From contig JANUWI010000017.1 in assembly GCA_025504975.1 (NCBI GenBank), forward strand, positions 62,001-126,000: DNA of 64,000 bases. Reading direction: 5' to 3'. The translations under genes were made by a program, and so were the position numbers. Below the pieces are notes generated by a model. That model did no database searches and was not told the origin of the DNA. It saw only the letters and a program-made list of their open reading frames with translations. This document shows, piece by piece, positions 34,701-44,778 of the stretch. The stretch comes from Plenodomus lindquistii. Taxonomy: Eukaryota; Ascomycota; Dothideomycetes; Pleosporales; Leptosphaeriaceae. The number at the start of each line of letters is the position of its first letter. The stretch's first letter is position 1.

Positions 34701-36678
34701 AACGTGACGGGCCTCACAGCTGGAGATCGTGTAGTAGCTGTTTGTGATGGCGCTTTTGCGACACATGGTCGTGCCTCCGCAACTTTTGTGCACAAGATCT
34801 CCGAAACAACCACGTTCGAGGTTGCGGCTTCGTTACCTTTGGCGCATACGACGGCTCATTACGCACTGCGTCACGTAGCGCATCTCGATGCTACTGAGAC
34901 GGTGCTCATTCATGAGGCAGCAAGTCCAGTGGGGCAAGCCGCTTTATGTCTTGCTACAAGCATCGGTGCGAAGACCTTCATCACCGTTCGATCAGACGAG
35001 GAGAAGGAACAACTTTCCGAGGCTTTCAGCATCGATGCCAGTCACATCTTCTCGAGCCAGGACCTCGACTTCGTCGTAGCGATTCGGCGAGCAACTCAAG
35101 GTCGCGGTGTCGATGTAGTACTGAATACGCTATCTGGCGAAGCATTGCAAGCGACTTTCAGTTGTGTCGCGCCATTCGGTCGCTTCGTGGATCTCGGTCT
35201 GAATGGTGACGCCAAACTGGAGATGACGCCGTTCGAGAGGAATGTGTCTTTCACATCGGTGGACATCGCTTCTTTGTATGCGCAGAAACCGAGGTTGGCT
35301 GGAAGAGTATTCCAAGAAGCCATGGCATTTGCTACTGAGAATCTTGTCCAGCAAAACTCGCAAGTAGAAGTCAGATCCTGGTCGCAGCTATCTGAAGCCA
35401 TTGAGCTGGTACAGGATGCCAAGGTACTCAAGAGCGTTGTCATGACATTTACTGTAACAGACCAAGTCCTGGTGAGTCCTCGTCTTACAATTCCAATAGT
35501 TTGTCACTAATGCTTCTCAGGTCGCCCAAGTCCCACCAGTACCTATCTCTCTGGACCCCAACGCATCTTACCTACTAGCCGGCGGTCTCGGCGGCCTCGG
35601 TCGCAGCATCGCCTCCTGGCTCACTACCCACGGCGCCAGAAACCTAATCTTCGTCTCTCGCTCTGGTGCAGCTTCCGCATCCGCCTCTTCCTTCATAACC
35701 TCACTCCAAGAATCCGGAATCCGCACCGCTGTCCTCCAATGCGACATCTCCTCCCCCTTCGATCTCACCGCCGCCATCTCATCCACCTTGAAAACCTTCC
35801 CTCCCATCAAAGGCATCATCCAAGGCGCAATGACCCTCAACGACTCACTCTTCAGCACCATGACACACGATAAGTGGCTCAACACCATTCTCCCAAAAGT
35901 CCACGGCAGCAAAAACCTGCACGAAGTGACGCTCTCCCAGCCCCTAGATTTCTTCATCCTCCTCTCCAGTCTCCACTCCTTCATCGGTAACCCAGGCCAG
36001 GCAAACTACGCCGCGGGCTGCAGTTACCAATCCGCGCTCGCAAGGTACAGAAACAGTCTGCAACTCCCTGCCACGGCGATTGATCTGGGTATCGTGGGCG
36101 ACGTGGGGTACGTAGTGGAGAAGAATTCCGACGGGGGAAAAAAAGTAAAAGTGCAAGAGTTCAAACATATTTATGAGAGTGAGATGCTGGCGCTGGTCGA
36201 AATCGCGATTCGGAATCCCATGCTGGGGCATCTAGTGACGGGACTTGACTCGGAGCTCTCGGCGGGGGAGATAGCAGAGTCGACACCATTCTTCGCAAGG
36301 GATCCGGTGTTATCTCACCTTCCCTACTTACGTCCACATCTCACCACATCCATCACGACCTCAAACCCATCTACAACCACAGACACGACGTCCATCCCCC
36401 TCCCCACCCTCCTATCCGCCGCCCCATCGGCAGCAGAAAAACACGCACTTCTCCTCCCGGCCTTACTCAAGAAACTGTCGCGCAGCCTCATGATGGATGT
36501 TGATGAACTCGATGGGAATCGCAGTTTGAGCAGTTATGGGACTGACTCGCTTGTTGCGGTTGAGATTAAGAATTGGATTAAGAGGGAGACGGGGGTTGGG
36601 GTTAGTGTGTTTGAGATTTTGCAGGCGGTGAGTATTGGGGGGTTGGTTGGGGGGGTGGTGGGGAAGTTGGGGGGGTGA
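28713..36678 (+). CDS. Highly reducing type I polyketide synthase (KS-AT-DH-MT-ER-KR-ACP)
   Basis: Five exons, 28713-28904, 28975-30646, 30710-31012, 31069-35471 and 35521-36678, give 2,575 residues. All stops between the open frames are intronic. KS has Cys181 in DTACSSG, His316 in EAHGTGT and His361 in NIGHLEG. AT has FTGQGAQWWAMG (about 560) and Ser651 in GHSSGE. DH has the HxxxGxxxxP motif with His976 and Asp1175 in HPATLDN. The C-methyltransferase has LEIGAGTGG (about 1457-1465), so its SAM site looks intact. ER carries HEAASPVGQAA (2004-2014), where the usual nucleotide-binding G-G is S-P. KR has GGLGGLGR (about 2211) and Tyr2353, but the Asn of YxxxN is Cys2357. ACP has Ser2533 in TDSL. 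No thioesterase, reductase or NRPS part follows; the chain stops just after ACP, so release must occur in trans. It should make a reduced, methyl-branched chain from malonyl-CoA. The product cannot be named. Confidence 0.95.
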
Positions 36679-37139
36679 AGGGGAGGGAAGTGGAATGAGA
36701 GAGATGGATGGGGAGGAAGTTACGGTTGCTTGTCGATGGGGAGTTTGGGAATCTTTGATTGAAAATGGGGTCGGTGGTGTTGGGCGCGATGTGGTAGATA
36801 CCCAGGGTGATAGAGGGATGGTGTACATGGGGTGTTTGATTATGCCGATGTTGGTATGATGAGCGTGTAGATGAGACTTTCTCTGATATTCTGTTTCCTT
36901 TGTTTTGTCTAGCGTTTCTCACTGTATCAATAAAGGATTCACGAATACTCTTCTCGAAATATCAATATGAATTGAGGCATAAGAATTTGGTATGCATTTC
37001 CATATCCTATTCCAGCGCTAATTCTTTCTTTCTAAAGACTGAATAGAAAAGGGGGTATCATGCAACAATTCCCAAGCGCCGTATATGCAGTTTATCGTTT
37101 CTTCGTCTCATGGCGTGTGCCTAAGCGCCGCAGGCAAGT
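36679..37139. other. Convergent intergenic region, PKS / splicing factor
   Basis: 461 bp between facing genes. The first 170 bp are strikingly G-rich on the plus strand (runs of GGGG), continuing the Gly/Val-rich ACP end; the rest is AT-rich with AATAAA-like CAATAAAGG at about 36928. It marks the edge between the accessory region and the conserved block. Confidence 0.5.
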
Positions 37140-38225
37140 TCACTCCGAATCGTAGTCTACCAAAGCGAGTGCTGGAGTTGGCTTCTTTATCGGCGTCTTT
37201 ACTGCTTCCGTCTTCGCGGGTGCTACTATCTTCGCTTCTGTTTGCGTAGGCACTGTGGCCTTTGGTGCCGTCGTCTCATCAGACGTCGCATCCCTCTTCC
37301 GCTTCAGCAACCCCAAGCTAACTCTCGGCGGCGCAAATCCCTCCTTTGACAGAAATGGATCAACCACCGCCCTCGTATTCCCCACCAGCGTCTTCTGCAA
37401 ACTCTGCCGGCTCTTCTCTGCCACAATTTCAGATTTCAACTTCTTGACTCCCCTGTCGACGGGTATCATTGCTTTCTCCTCCTCTTCCTTGAACAGCGGT
37501 TTCCACGCCCCGTTACCCCCGTCTTCCCCAACACCACCAAACTCCACCATCTTCGCCCTCACACGATCCCCCTCCGTCTCATCCGCAATTTCCATGCCCA
37601 GACTAAACTTCTCCTGCATCCCTTCTTTGACCTTCTCCTCCATCTTCCACACCCTCCTCTTGCCCCGAAACGTCCTTCTCAACCTCGCATTAACATCATA
37701 CGGATCCCGCCACACCTCACTCTTCTCATACAACTCCTCGACACGCTCTTTATTCCCCTTATCCAATGCTTTTTGCTCAGCCCTGCCTTCGAGCCCTGCA
37801 AACGCGTCTTCCCTTCTCCTCTCCCTCTCCTCAGGCGTCAGCATCGCCAACTCGCCCTCTGCATCTTCTGGCACACCGTACTCGCGTCGTCGACAGCCCT
37901 CGTAGACAGTATACTCGCTCTTTGCGGGGTCGGTACGTATCTCCCACCACCCGCCACATGCGGTGTGTTTCACGCGGAAACTCCATATTGGCGTGGAATA
38001 ATAGTTTCCGACGCGCTTCTTTTCGGCGTTGAAGCGCACGCCTTGGCCTACGATGGCTTCGGGCTTGCAATGTTGACACCATACCGCGAAGGGGAGTTCG
38101 AAGCGCACGGTTAGGATGCCTTGGGAGGACTTGTTGGCGCGGGAGCCGAGGGGGTGCGATTTGTTGAAGGTTGGGGGGTTGGAGGCGTCGGGGGGGTAGT
38201 ACCGGCCCATGTTGAAGCCTTGCAT
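37140..38225 (-). CDS. SAF4: Saf4/CCDC130-like splicing factor (Yju2/CWC16 family)
   Basis: A single-exon gene of 361 residues (an alternative start at residue 6 gives MGRYYPPD). The N terminus, RYYPPDASNPPTF...SSQGILTVRFELPFAVWCQHC, then VRFNAEKKRVGNYYSTPIWSFRVKHTACGGWWEIRTDP, is the hallmark of the DUF572/CWC16 family. The C-x2-C pair and the later Cys/His are zinc-binding. KKRVGNYYSTPIW and the TDP motif separate it from Yju2 proper and match CCDC130/Saf4. Family members associate with the late spliceosome around Prp2/Prp16 action and act in the nucleus. The middle is helical and highly charged (ERERRREDAF...). The C terminus is Lys/Thr/Pro-rich and ends DYDSE. It opens the conserved housekeeping block. 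Confidence 0.9.
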   Translation of the reverse strand: MQGFNMGRYYPPDASNPPTFNKSHPLGSRANKSSQGILTVRFELPFAVWCQHCKPEAIVGQGVRFNAEKKRVGNYYSTPIWSFRVKHTACGGWWEIRTDPAKSEYTVYEGCRRREYGVPEDAEGELAMLTPEERERRREDAFAGLEGRAEQKALDKGNKERVEELYEKSEVWRDPYDVNARLRRTFRGKRRVWKMEEKVKEGMQEKFSLGMEIADETEGDRVRAKMVEFGGVGEDGGNGAWKPLFKEEEEKAMIPVDRGVKKLKSEIVAEKSRQSLQKTLVGNTRAVVDPFLSKEGFAPPRVSLGLLKRKRDATSDETTAPKATVPTQTEAKIVAPAKTEAVKTPIKKPTPALALVDYDSE

Positions 38226-39026
38226 TTTGGGTGGTGGGCTAAGTGGTAGAAGCGCTGCTTGCGCTTGTGAGGACGTGTGGGTGCAGTGTGGTAGTGGTGT
38301 TATTGCAGTGCTGTATTCGGGCGGCAGGAAGCGTGCATTTGGGCGATGGTGGTTTGGATGCGCACCGTGAAGTTTGGCCGCGGGAGTGTCGCTGGACCCT
38401 GGATTTTGTGAACGTGCACGTGCAGAATGTTACACCAGACTGCATGCCCAGTTGGACTCGCAACTCAAAGCATTTGCAAGACCAGGACTTGTATTCGTCA
38501 ATATGATCAAAGCATCTGTATCTTGGCTTAGTTCACATCATCTGGCCTGACAAGTCATTACGTGATTCACTTTACCTCACACGTGACGTCATACTCAGCT
38601 GGATGTCTACTCTCGTCACGCAGTAGAAACGCAAAAGCAATGACCATGCAAGGCTGCAAAAAAAGAGTGTGGCAGCATACACCACCGTCTTTACGCTATA
38701 GCCCCAAAACGACCTTCCAGGAAGGGCAAGTCAATTAAGGTTGCCATTGATTGCAGCACTAAAAGGCTTGTCTCACCATCGCCGCCGCGGAGCAACTAAT
38801 CCGAACCACATGAAGCGTAGCCTCTACAGACATAAACTGTCCGTATCTTGTCATGTGGGTACTCTAGATGTTGACACAAAGAAAACTTGGGCTTCCAAAA
38901 TGCTTTCATTCATATCGTTTCTAAATGGATAATGCTCCAGAGTCCCTCCCACCCCATGCGCGTAGGGTAGGCGTCATACTCAATGCTTCAGGCCGTTTCC
39001 TAGTCCTCTTGACGATATGCACAGAT
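38226..39026. other. Intergenic, splicing factor promoter / eRF3 3' region
   Basis: 801 bp. It contains the promoter of the Saf4 gene, with two TCACGTGACG-like motifs near 38580-38590 (CACGTGACGTCA: E-box plus CRE-like core). The only ORFs are short and unremarkable. Confidence 0.5.
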
Positions 39027-41236
39027 TTAAGCCTCGTCAGTGATGAGCTTGGTGATTTTACCAATGGCAATGGTTTGACCTTGGTCTCTGTGATACTTGT
39101 CAGCCAATGTCCCAGCAAACAATTTGGAACAGAATTTTCTTACCGTAGTGTGAAACGACCAAGTTGTGGGTAGTCCTCAAATCTTTCCACACAAATAGAT
39201 CCCGCTGTGCCTGTAATCTGCAACCTCGCAATGATGCTCATACCCTTTGTAGCGAACCCTGGTGCCTTCTTACTCTTGCGGCCTGTGCCCTTCTCCAACT
39301 TGTGCAGAAGTGCGCTGATAGTGACTTCTTCTTGTGCGGCGTGGACGTGCAGTACGCAGTTGAAACCAGCGGTCATGATTGACTTGAGATCGAGAAGGAC
39401 GACTTGCGCCTCGAATGAGGAGACGCAGTGAACAGGGCGCTTTGGTGAACACAGGACGTAACCTGGGAGGATATCTTCCTCTTCGACACCACGGATACGG
39501 ATGCGGACTTGGTCACCGCAGGTAGCCCCTGCGATTTCGTCTTCTTGCTCTCCGAACAGCGCAGAGATGTGTACAGTCTGGCGATTGGGCATCATGAGAT
39601 ACTTGTTTTCCTTCTTGATGATACCAGACTCAATCTTTCCTTCAATCATCGTGCCCATGTCCTTGTACTTGGCGGCGATGGGCATCATGAAAGGTGCGTT
39701 GAGCTTGCGCTCCAACGCCTGCATGTTGTCCAGGTATTCGAGCAGAGAAGGTCCGTCGTACCATGGTGCAAGGGTCTTGGGAACGCGGTCCTTAATACCC
39801 GTGAACGTTTGTGCGGAGACAGGCATCATGGAGATGTCTGTCTTGGGGTTATAGCCCACACCCTTCAAGAATTGTACGACCTTGGTTGTGCACTCCTTGT
39901 AACGGTCTTCTGACCATTCGACGGTAGGATCATCCATCTTGTTGACAACGATGAGGATCTTGTTAACACCCTGTGTCTTGGCCAACATGGCATGCTCGCG
40001 AGTCTGACCACCCTTCTCGAATCCGGTCTCGTATTCTCCCTTACGAGCAGAGATGACAAGAAGTCCAACATCGGCTTGCGAAGCACCACTGATCATGTTG
40101 GGAACGTAAGTCTTGTGGCCTGGAGCATCCAGGATGGAGTATCGTCGCTTCTCGGTCTCGAAGAAACCACGACCAACCTCGATGGTCTTACCCTGCTGTC
40201 GCTCCTCCTTGTTCAAGTCAAGCGCCCATGAGATGTACCATGTCTCACGACCAGCATCCTTTGCTTCTCGCTTGTACTTGTCGAGGGTTCGCTCATCAAC
40301 CATGCCTGTGGAGATGAGGATACTACCTCCAAGAGTTGACTTTCCAGCATCAACGTGACCCAAGAAGATGATGTTGACGTGCTCTTTGCCGTAGATCTCT
40401 GCAAGTGTCGCCTCGTCGACGACTTCAGCTTGCTCAGCATCGATATCAATGGCTTTGGTGGCGGGCTTGTCCTTTGGCGTGGGGCTGTTGCGGCCTGAGG
40501 ATGGTGTGGGAGAAGTCCGGCCAGATCCTCCAGATGATGCGGTAGGCTCACCCGTCTTCTCGATGGCCTTTGCAGCAGTGACCTTTGTCCCAGCTTCCGG
40601 GGCTGACTTGTCGGCCTTTTCTTTGGCAGCTGATGGTGCAGCAGCTGGTGTTCCAAGCGACATGACCTTTGCGCCACCGGCAGACTTTTCCACCTTTGGC
40701 GTGGTCGTGTCCCCGCCAATAGACAGGACTTTTGCCTTGGGCGCGCTGTCGCCACCAATGGACAGGACCTTTGCCTTGGGTGCCTCCTTCTTAGCAGGCG
40801 CTGCGGAGCCCTCTGAGCCTGTGACGTCGGTATCGCCTCGCTTGGCGATTTTCACAGGGGCCTGTTGCTGCTGCTGTTGGGGCTGGTAGCTGCCCCCTTG
40901 TTGCTGCTGGTAGCCGGCATATTGGCCGTTGTATCCTGCCTGTTGTCCGTAGTTTGGGTAGCCGCCCTGTTGGCCATATTGGGGGTATCCTTGCTGCTGC
41001 TGCTGGTAGCCATATTGTTGGCCGCCGTATTGCTGGTTGTATCCTCCGTATTGCTGGTATTGGCCGTATCCTCCTTGGTTGTAGCCACCGTATTGCTGGC
41101 CTGGGACGAATGATGATGCGCCTGGTGTGAATGAGGCCGCGCCCGGTGTGAAGTTTCCTGCGCCGGCGGTGTTGAGGTTCATGCCCTGCGTCTGCTGCGA
41201 GAGCTTCTCCTCCTCTTCTTCCCAGCTTTCGGCCAT
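39027..41236 (-). CDS. SUP35: Translation release factor eRF3 (Sup35) with prion-like N domain
   Basis: Two exons, 41236-39144 and 39087-39027, give 717 residues. The ATG at 41236 (MAESWEEEEEKL) was chosen over the open upstream frame to 41590, which is low-complexity Pro/Thr. Residues 46-126 are almost only Gln, Tyr, Gly and Asn with repeats such as QQYGGYNQ: the N domain, comparable with yeast Sup35. Residues 127-285 are the charged M region, including two PKAKVLSIGGD repeats. The GTPase starts at about 285, with GHVDAGKST (293-301), DAPGH and NKMD, followed by EF-Tu-like domains 2 and 3. The tiny last exon supplies RDQGQTIAIGKITKL, the conserved end of the family. eRF3-GTP acts with eRF1 in the cytoplasm at stop codons. 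It is divergent from the Yrb30 gene, with 517 bp between. Confidence 0.97.
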
Positions 41237-41753
41237 GGTGGCGGGGTCCGTCGTGGGAGTGGGAGTGGATGTGGATGTGGATGTGGATGTGGATGTGGCT
41301 GGCGGTGGCGGTGGAGGGGGCGTGTTGGTCGCGAATGTGAGGTGAGGCGCGCTCGTAGTTGTCGGAGGCGCCCAAAGGGGGGGAATGCCAGGGTTATATG
41401 GGCGGCCGTTGGGAGATGTATGTGGTCGTCGGGCGAAAAGTGAGAAATTGTGCGCGGGTCGCTGCTGCCCACCCAACGTTTGGCGGGGTCGCTTCCCACT
41501 GGCCGGGTGGGGCTGACTCAATCCCCATCGCTGCCTAACATTGGCCAGCACGAGCATCAACAAGGAACAAACAAACATCCGCCCTTTCACTCGTCTCGTA
41601 TGTCATTTGTTTGCCTGTGGTCACCCATTCAGTCATAGCTTGCTGGCTGGAATATTCCAGACCGTCGCAATGAGGCTCATCTTGATCACCACCACCGCTT
41701 GACGCGCGCCCTCCACCACACTCAACCCCAACTTGACCGCCACACTAGTCAAG
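41237..41753. promoter_or_regulatory. Divergent promoter region, eRF3 / Yrb30
   Basis: 517 bp between divergent ATGs. Next to the eRF3 start is a TGTGGA/GGATGTGGATG microsatellite (about 41265-41298; plus strand GTGGAT repeats). The rest has no obvious element. The eRF3 frame stays open through much of it without a better start. Confidence 0.5.
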
Positions 41754-44277
41754 ATGGAGGCGATCCTAGCAAAGGTACGACTTCGAGTGACTCCCAGTAG
41801 CGTCATGAGTAGCGATGGTGAGTGTATGCATAGGATAAACATGTCAGCTGACGGAGGAATAGGTCACTCAACAGGCGATGCAATATGCCATTCGCAGCGG
41901 TATAGCAATCACTAGTTCATACGCGCTGAAGCAATGTGGTCGTTTGATGAAGACTGTCGATGGAAAAGAGAAGGGCGACCTCGCCAAACTCCAAGCGCGG
42001 TTAGACTCCAAGATCAAGATCATCTCACCCGCAATCGACATGATCGAGCTCATTGCTGCGCGCGGCAACACCTCACTGGAGTCTGCTGTAGGTCTTACCA
42101 AGTCCCTCAGATTGGAGATTCAAGACCTTGGTACTCGCGTCGAGAAGGCCGTCACAGAAGAGCAGCTTACACGAAGAGGCAGCTCAAGAGCCAAGTCACG
42201 CGAGGAAAATGGTGTCGAGCTCAAGATCATCATCTCTGACATGAAGAGCCTGTTGGAGAAGATTGAGGACGCTGTGCCACTCATCAATCTCGCCATCACT
42301 ACATCTGGAGTGAGCCTGTCGACCACACTGCCCGCCACAATTTCACCGTCCAGGCTTCTGCAAGCTAGCAGCTATCTAGCTACTGGTGACTTGCAATATG
42401 AGCATAACAACCCCCAAGCACAACAGATTGGGCCGGCCTTTACCATCTCATTATACATGCTCTTCAATGGCCACGCCAACAGACCAAAGGGTGAGGGCTT
42501 CAGGGACACTACTTGGAAGGAAGTCATGCACAAAGCTCGCGTAACGCTGAGGCGAGTTCCAGTAAACAGTGTCAATGCCTACCCAATGTCTTCTGGACAA
42601 GAATCTCATGATTCTGACGAGAGTCATCATCGCCACATACCTTCTGATAGCAAATCACAAGAATTCGCATATCAGCTATTGATCATCGAAGATCTAGACG
42701 ACGGTCGCGTGCACAGCTTCGAAGATGGCGAGCCAGAACCAGAGTCATACGACGGCATCGAGCAAGCTGGTGTTCGTGAAGTCTTTCCCATCCACCAAGT
42801 GTCCAAGATCTTCTATGCAGATACCGGCAAGATTCTCAACATTGGTACAGAAGGCGCAACCAACAATCCAGTCTTGCTATTGAAACGGGATCTCGGCGCT
42901 ACACCACCCCGTCGTATGGTGGGGCAGGATCACGCCGAGACAGAGTACGAATTAGACGGATCTCAGACTATTGGGGAGGAAGACTCAGATCTAGAGCAGA
43001 GTGAGCTAGATGAGCAGCTTCGCCGCGAATCGACTCCCAACGTCCAGGAGACGTCTACACCGCCATCACCACAAGCAGCGGAACCGGAAGCGCATGCCTT
43101 CCCGTGGCGGCTGCCATCTACACTCGACTTGGAGTGGATGGCTTTCGAAATATACACCGAAGAAGCGTCGAGTGACTCTGAGATTGACGACACGGAAGAT
43201 TACGAAACAGAAATCGCCTCATCCTCTCCGCCCCAACCCTCGCCACCTCAACCTTCATCAACCCAACTTCCTCTCCAAACCAAAGTCTTCGACTCTCCCG
43301 ATCTCAGCCAACGTCTCTCAAACCTAGACCTGAACATGAGCCCCCCACCCTCAGCCCAACCACCCTCAGCCCAACCCTTGTCCTCCCAATCAACCAACCT
43401 CGTCCCTTCCTCCCAATCCACCGAGATAATCCTCTCCCCGCCCGAATATCTAACCTCAACGCCCATCTACACGCGTCCGCCCACATCGCCACCCCCTGCC
43501 CCCCGGACCACCCTCCTCATCCCCGGCTCCAAACCCTCCCTCTCCCTCCTAGAAATGCTCATCCGCCTCACCTCGCTCCAACAATTCCAGCAATCCTCAC
43601 ACCTCGCCATATCCGACGAATTCCTCAACTTCTTCCTCTCAGACAGCAGTACCGTCGGCGCAGGCGGTGACGCCGAACTCCGCCGCAAAGTACGGCGCGA
43701 GGCGCGGTTGCGCGTGGGCTTTGATCCGTACGATGAGAGTCCGATTAAGCGGCGGGGAGAGGATTATTTGGAACATGAGTTGCATGATGGTGGTGGTGGG
43801 GTTGGTGGTCAGGAGACAAGGGGCAACGAGTACGACGCTAGAACACCTGAGGGTAGTGTACGCCGAGCAGGAGGAGGAGGAGGAGGAGGAGGAGGAGGCG
43901 GTGGCGGCTCAGAATACAGCTACGATTACGATGGTTATCCCAGCTCACGCACATCATCTTCCAGACCGCCGTCTCGAAGCGGCACCCCATCTATCGCCAG
44001 TTCGACACCTGTTCGCTTGAAGACTTCGCTGGGTGGTGGGACACGGCAATCCATGGGTGGTGTGTCATCGCCTAGTCCGCTGTTGAGGAGGGCGACTATG
44101 CAACCTGGGGGTGGACTGGGAGGCTTAAAGCAACCGGTTTTTCCCAGACCAACTGAGAGGGTAGGTGAACTGCGTAGGTCGAGTTCGCCGCGGCAGGGAC
44201 ATGCGCCGATGAGTTCACAGTCGTTTGGAGGGAGTGTGGCTCCGCCTGATACGCCGCCTAGTAGTGTTGCTAGGTAG
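41754..44277 (+). CDS. YRB30: RanGTP-binding protein, Yrb30 family
   Basis: A 21-nt first exon (41754-41774, MEAILAK), a 100-nt intron, and a large second exon (41875-44277) give 807 residues. The joined start MEAILAKAMQYAIRSGIAITSSYALKQCGRL is characteristic of fungal proteins annotated as RanGTP-binding (PF05508, yeast Yrb30). Further family sequence follows: LDSKIKIISPAIDMIELIAARGNTSLESAV and, at about 320-345, VREVFPIHQVSKIFYADTGKILNIGTEGA. Yeast Yrb30 binds RanGTP and takes part in Ran-dependent nuclear export. The rest is long and low-complexity: acidic (EEDSDLEQSELDEQ), Pro/Ser-rich (PQPSPPQPSSTQ), a helical island (SLLEMLIRLTSLQQFQQ) and a run of about 12 Gly at about 43865-43905. It ends in Ser/Pro-rich sequence with SP sites, probably disordered and phosphorylated. 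Confidence 0.85.
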
Positions 44278-44778
44278 ATGGATAGATCTAGAGGATAGGA
44301 GGGAAGCGGGGTTCTAGGTGGGATCAGATTGAAGAATTAGACGAAAGAACGGGGATGAAGAGGTAATCATACGACAGGGAAAATCCTTTTTCGAGATTTG
44401 AGCTGGTGGGTGTTGATATTTTTGGACCATGTTTGCGAGCGTTGGAGCATTTACAAAGGGCGTTGAAGATACCACACCTGTACAGTCAGTCCCATCCCAT
44501 CCCATCCCTTGGCATAGCATAGCACAGCGAGCGAACACACATCACATAGACAGATAGACAGACAACAGAGGACCTTACCCAATCAAATCACAAATTCCCA
44601 TCCCATATGAACATGCCTCCCTCCCTCCGTCCAGAGTATCCCAAGCGCCAAAATAAAACCCAAAACCAGCGGCCGTTTCTCATATACAAGTCCCCTCTTC
44701 TCTCCCTCCTCCCTACTCCGCGCCCAACTTGCATCCCCCCTCTTCTCTCATCTCTCTTCTTGTAAGTTCTAACACCCC
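44278..44778. other. Convergent intergenic region, Yrb30 / Dos2-like
   Basis: 501 bp of 3' flanking sequence. It has a short CCATCCCATCCCATC repeat at about 44490-44510 and AGACAGATAGACAGACA at about 44549-44565. Nothing coding. Confidence 0.55.

Noticed and set aside
35472..35520. PKS end at 35510 and a separate KR-ACP gene from 35788
   Set aside because: GTGAGT...TTCTCAG at 35472-35520 is a phase-0 intron; KR begins in exon 5 at 35521.
41179..41590. Longer eRF3 start upstream of 41236
   Set aside because: Only a low-complexity Pro/Thr/His extension; MAESWEEEEEKL is a natural start.
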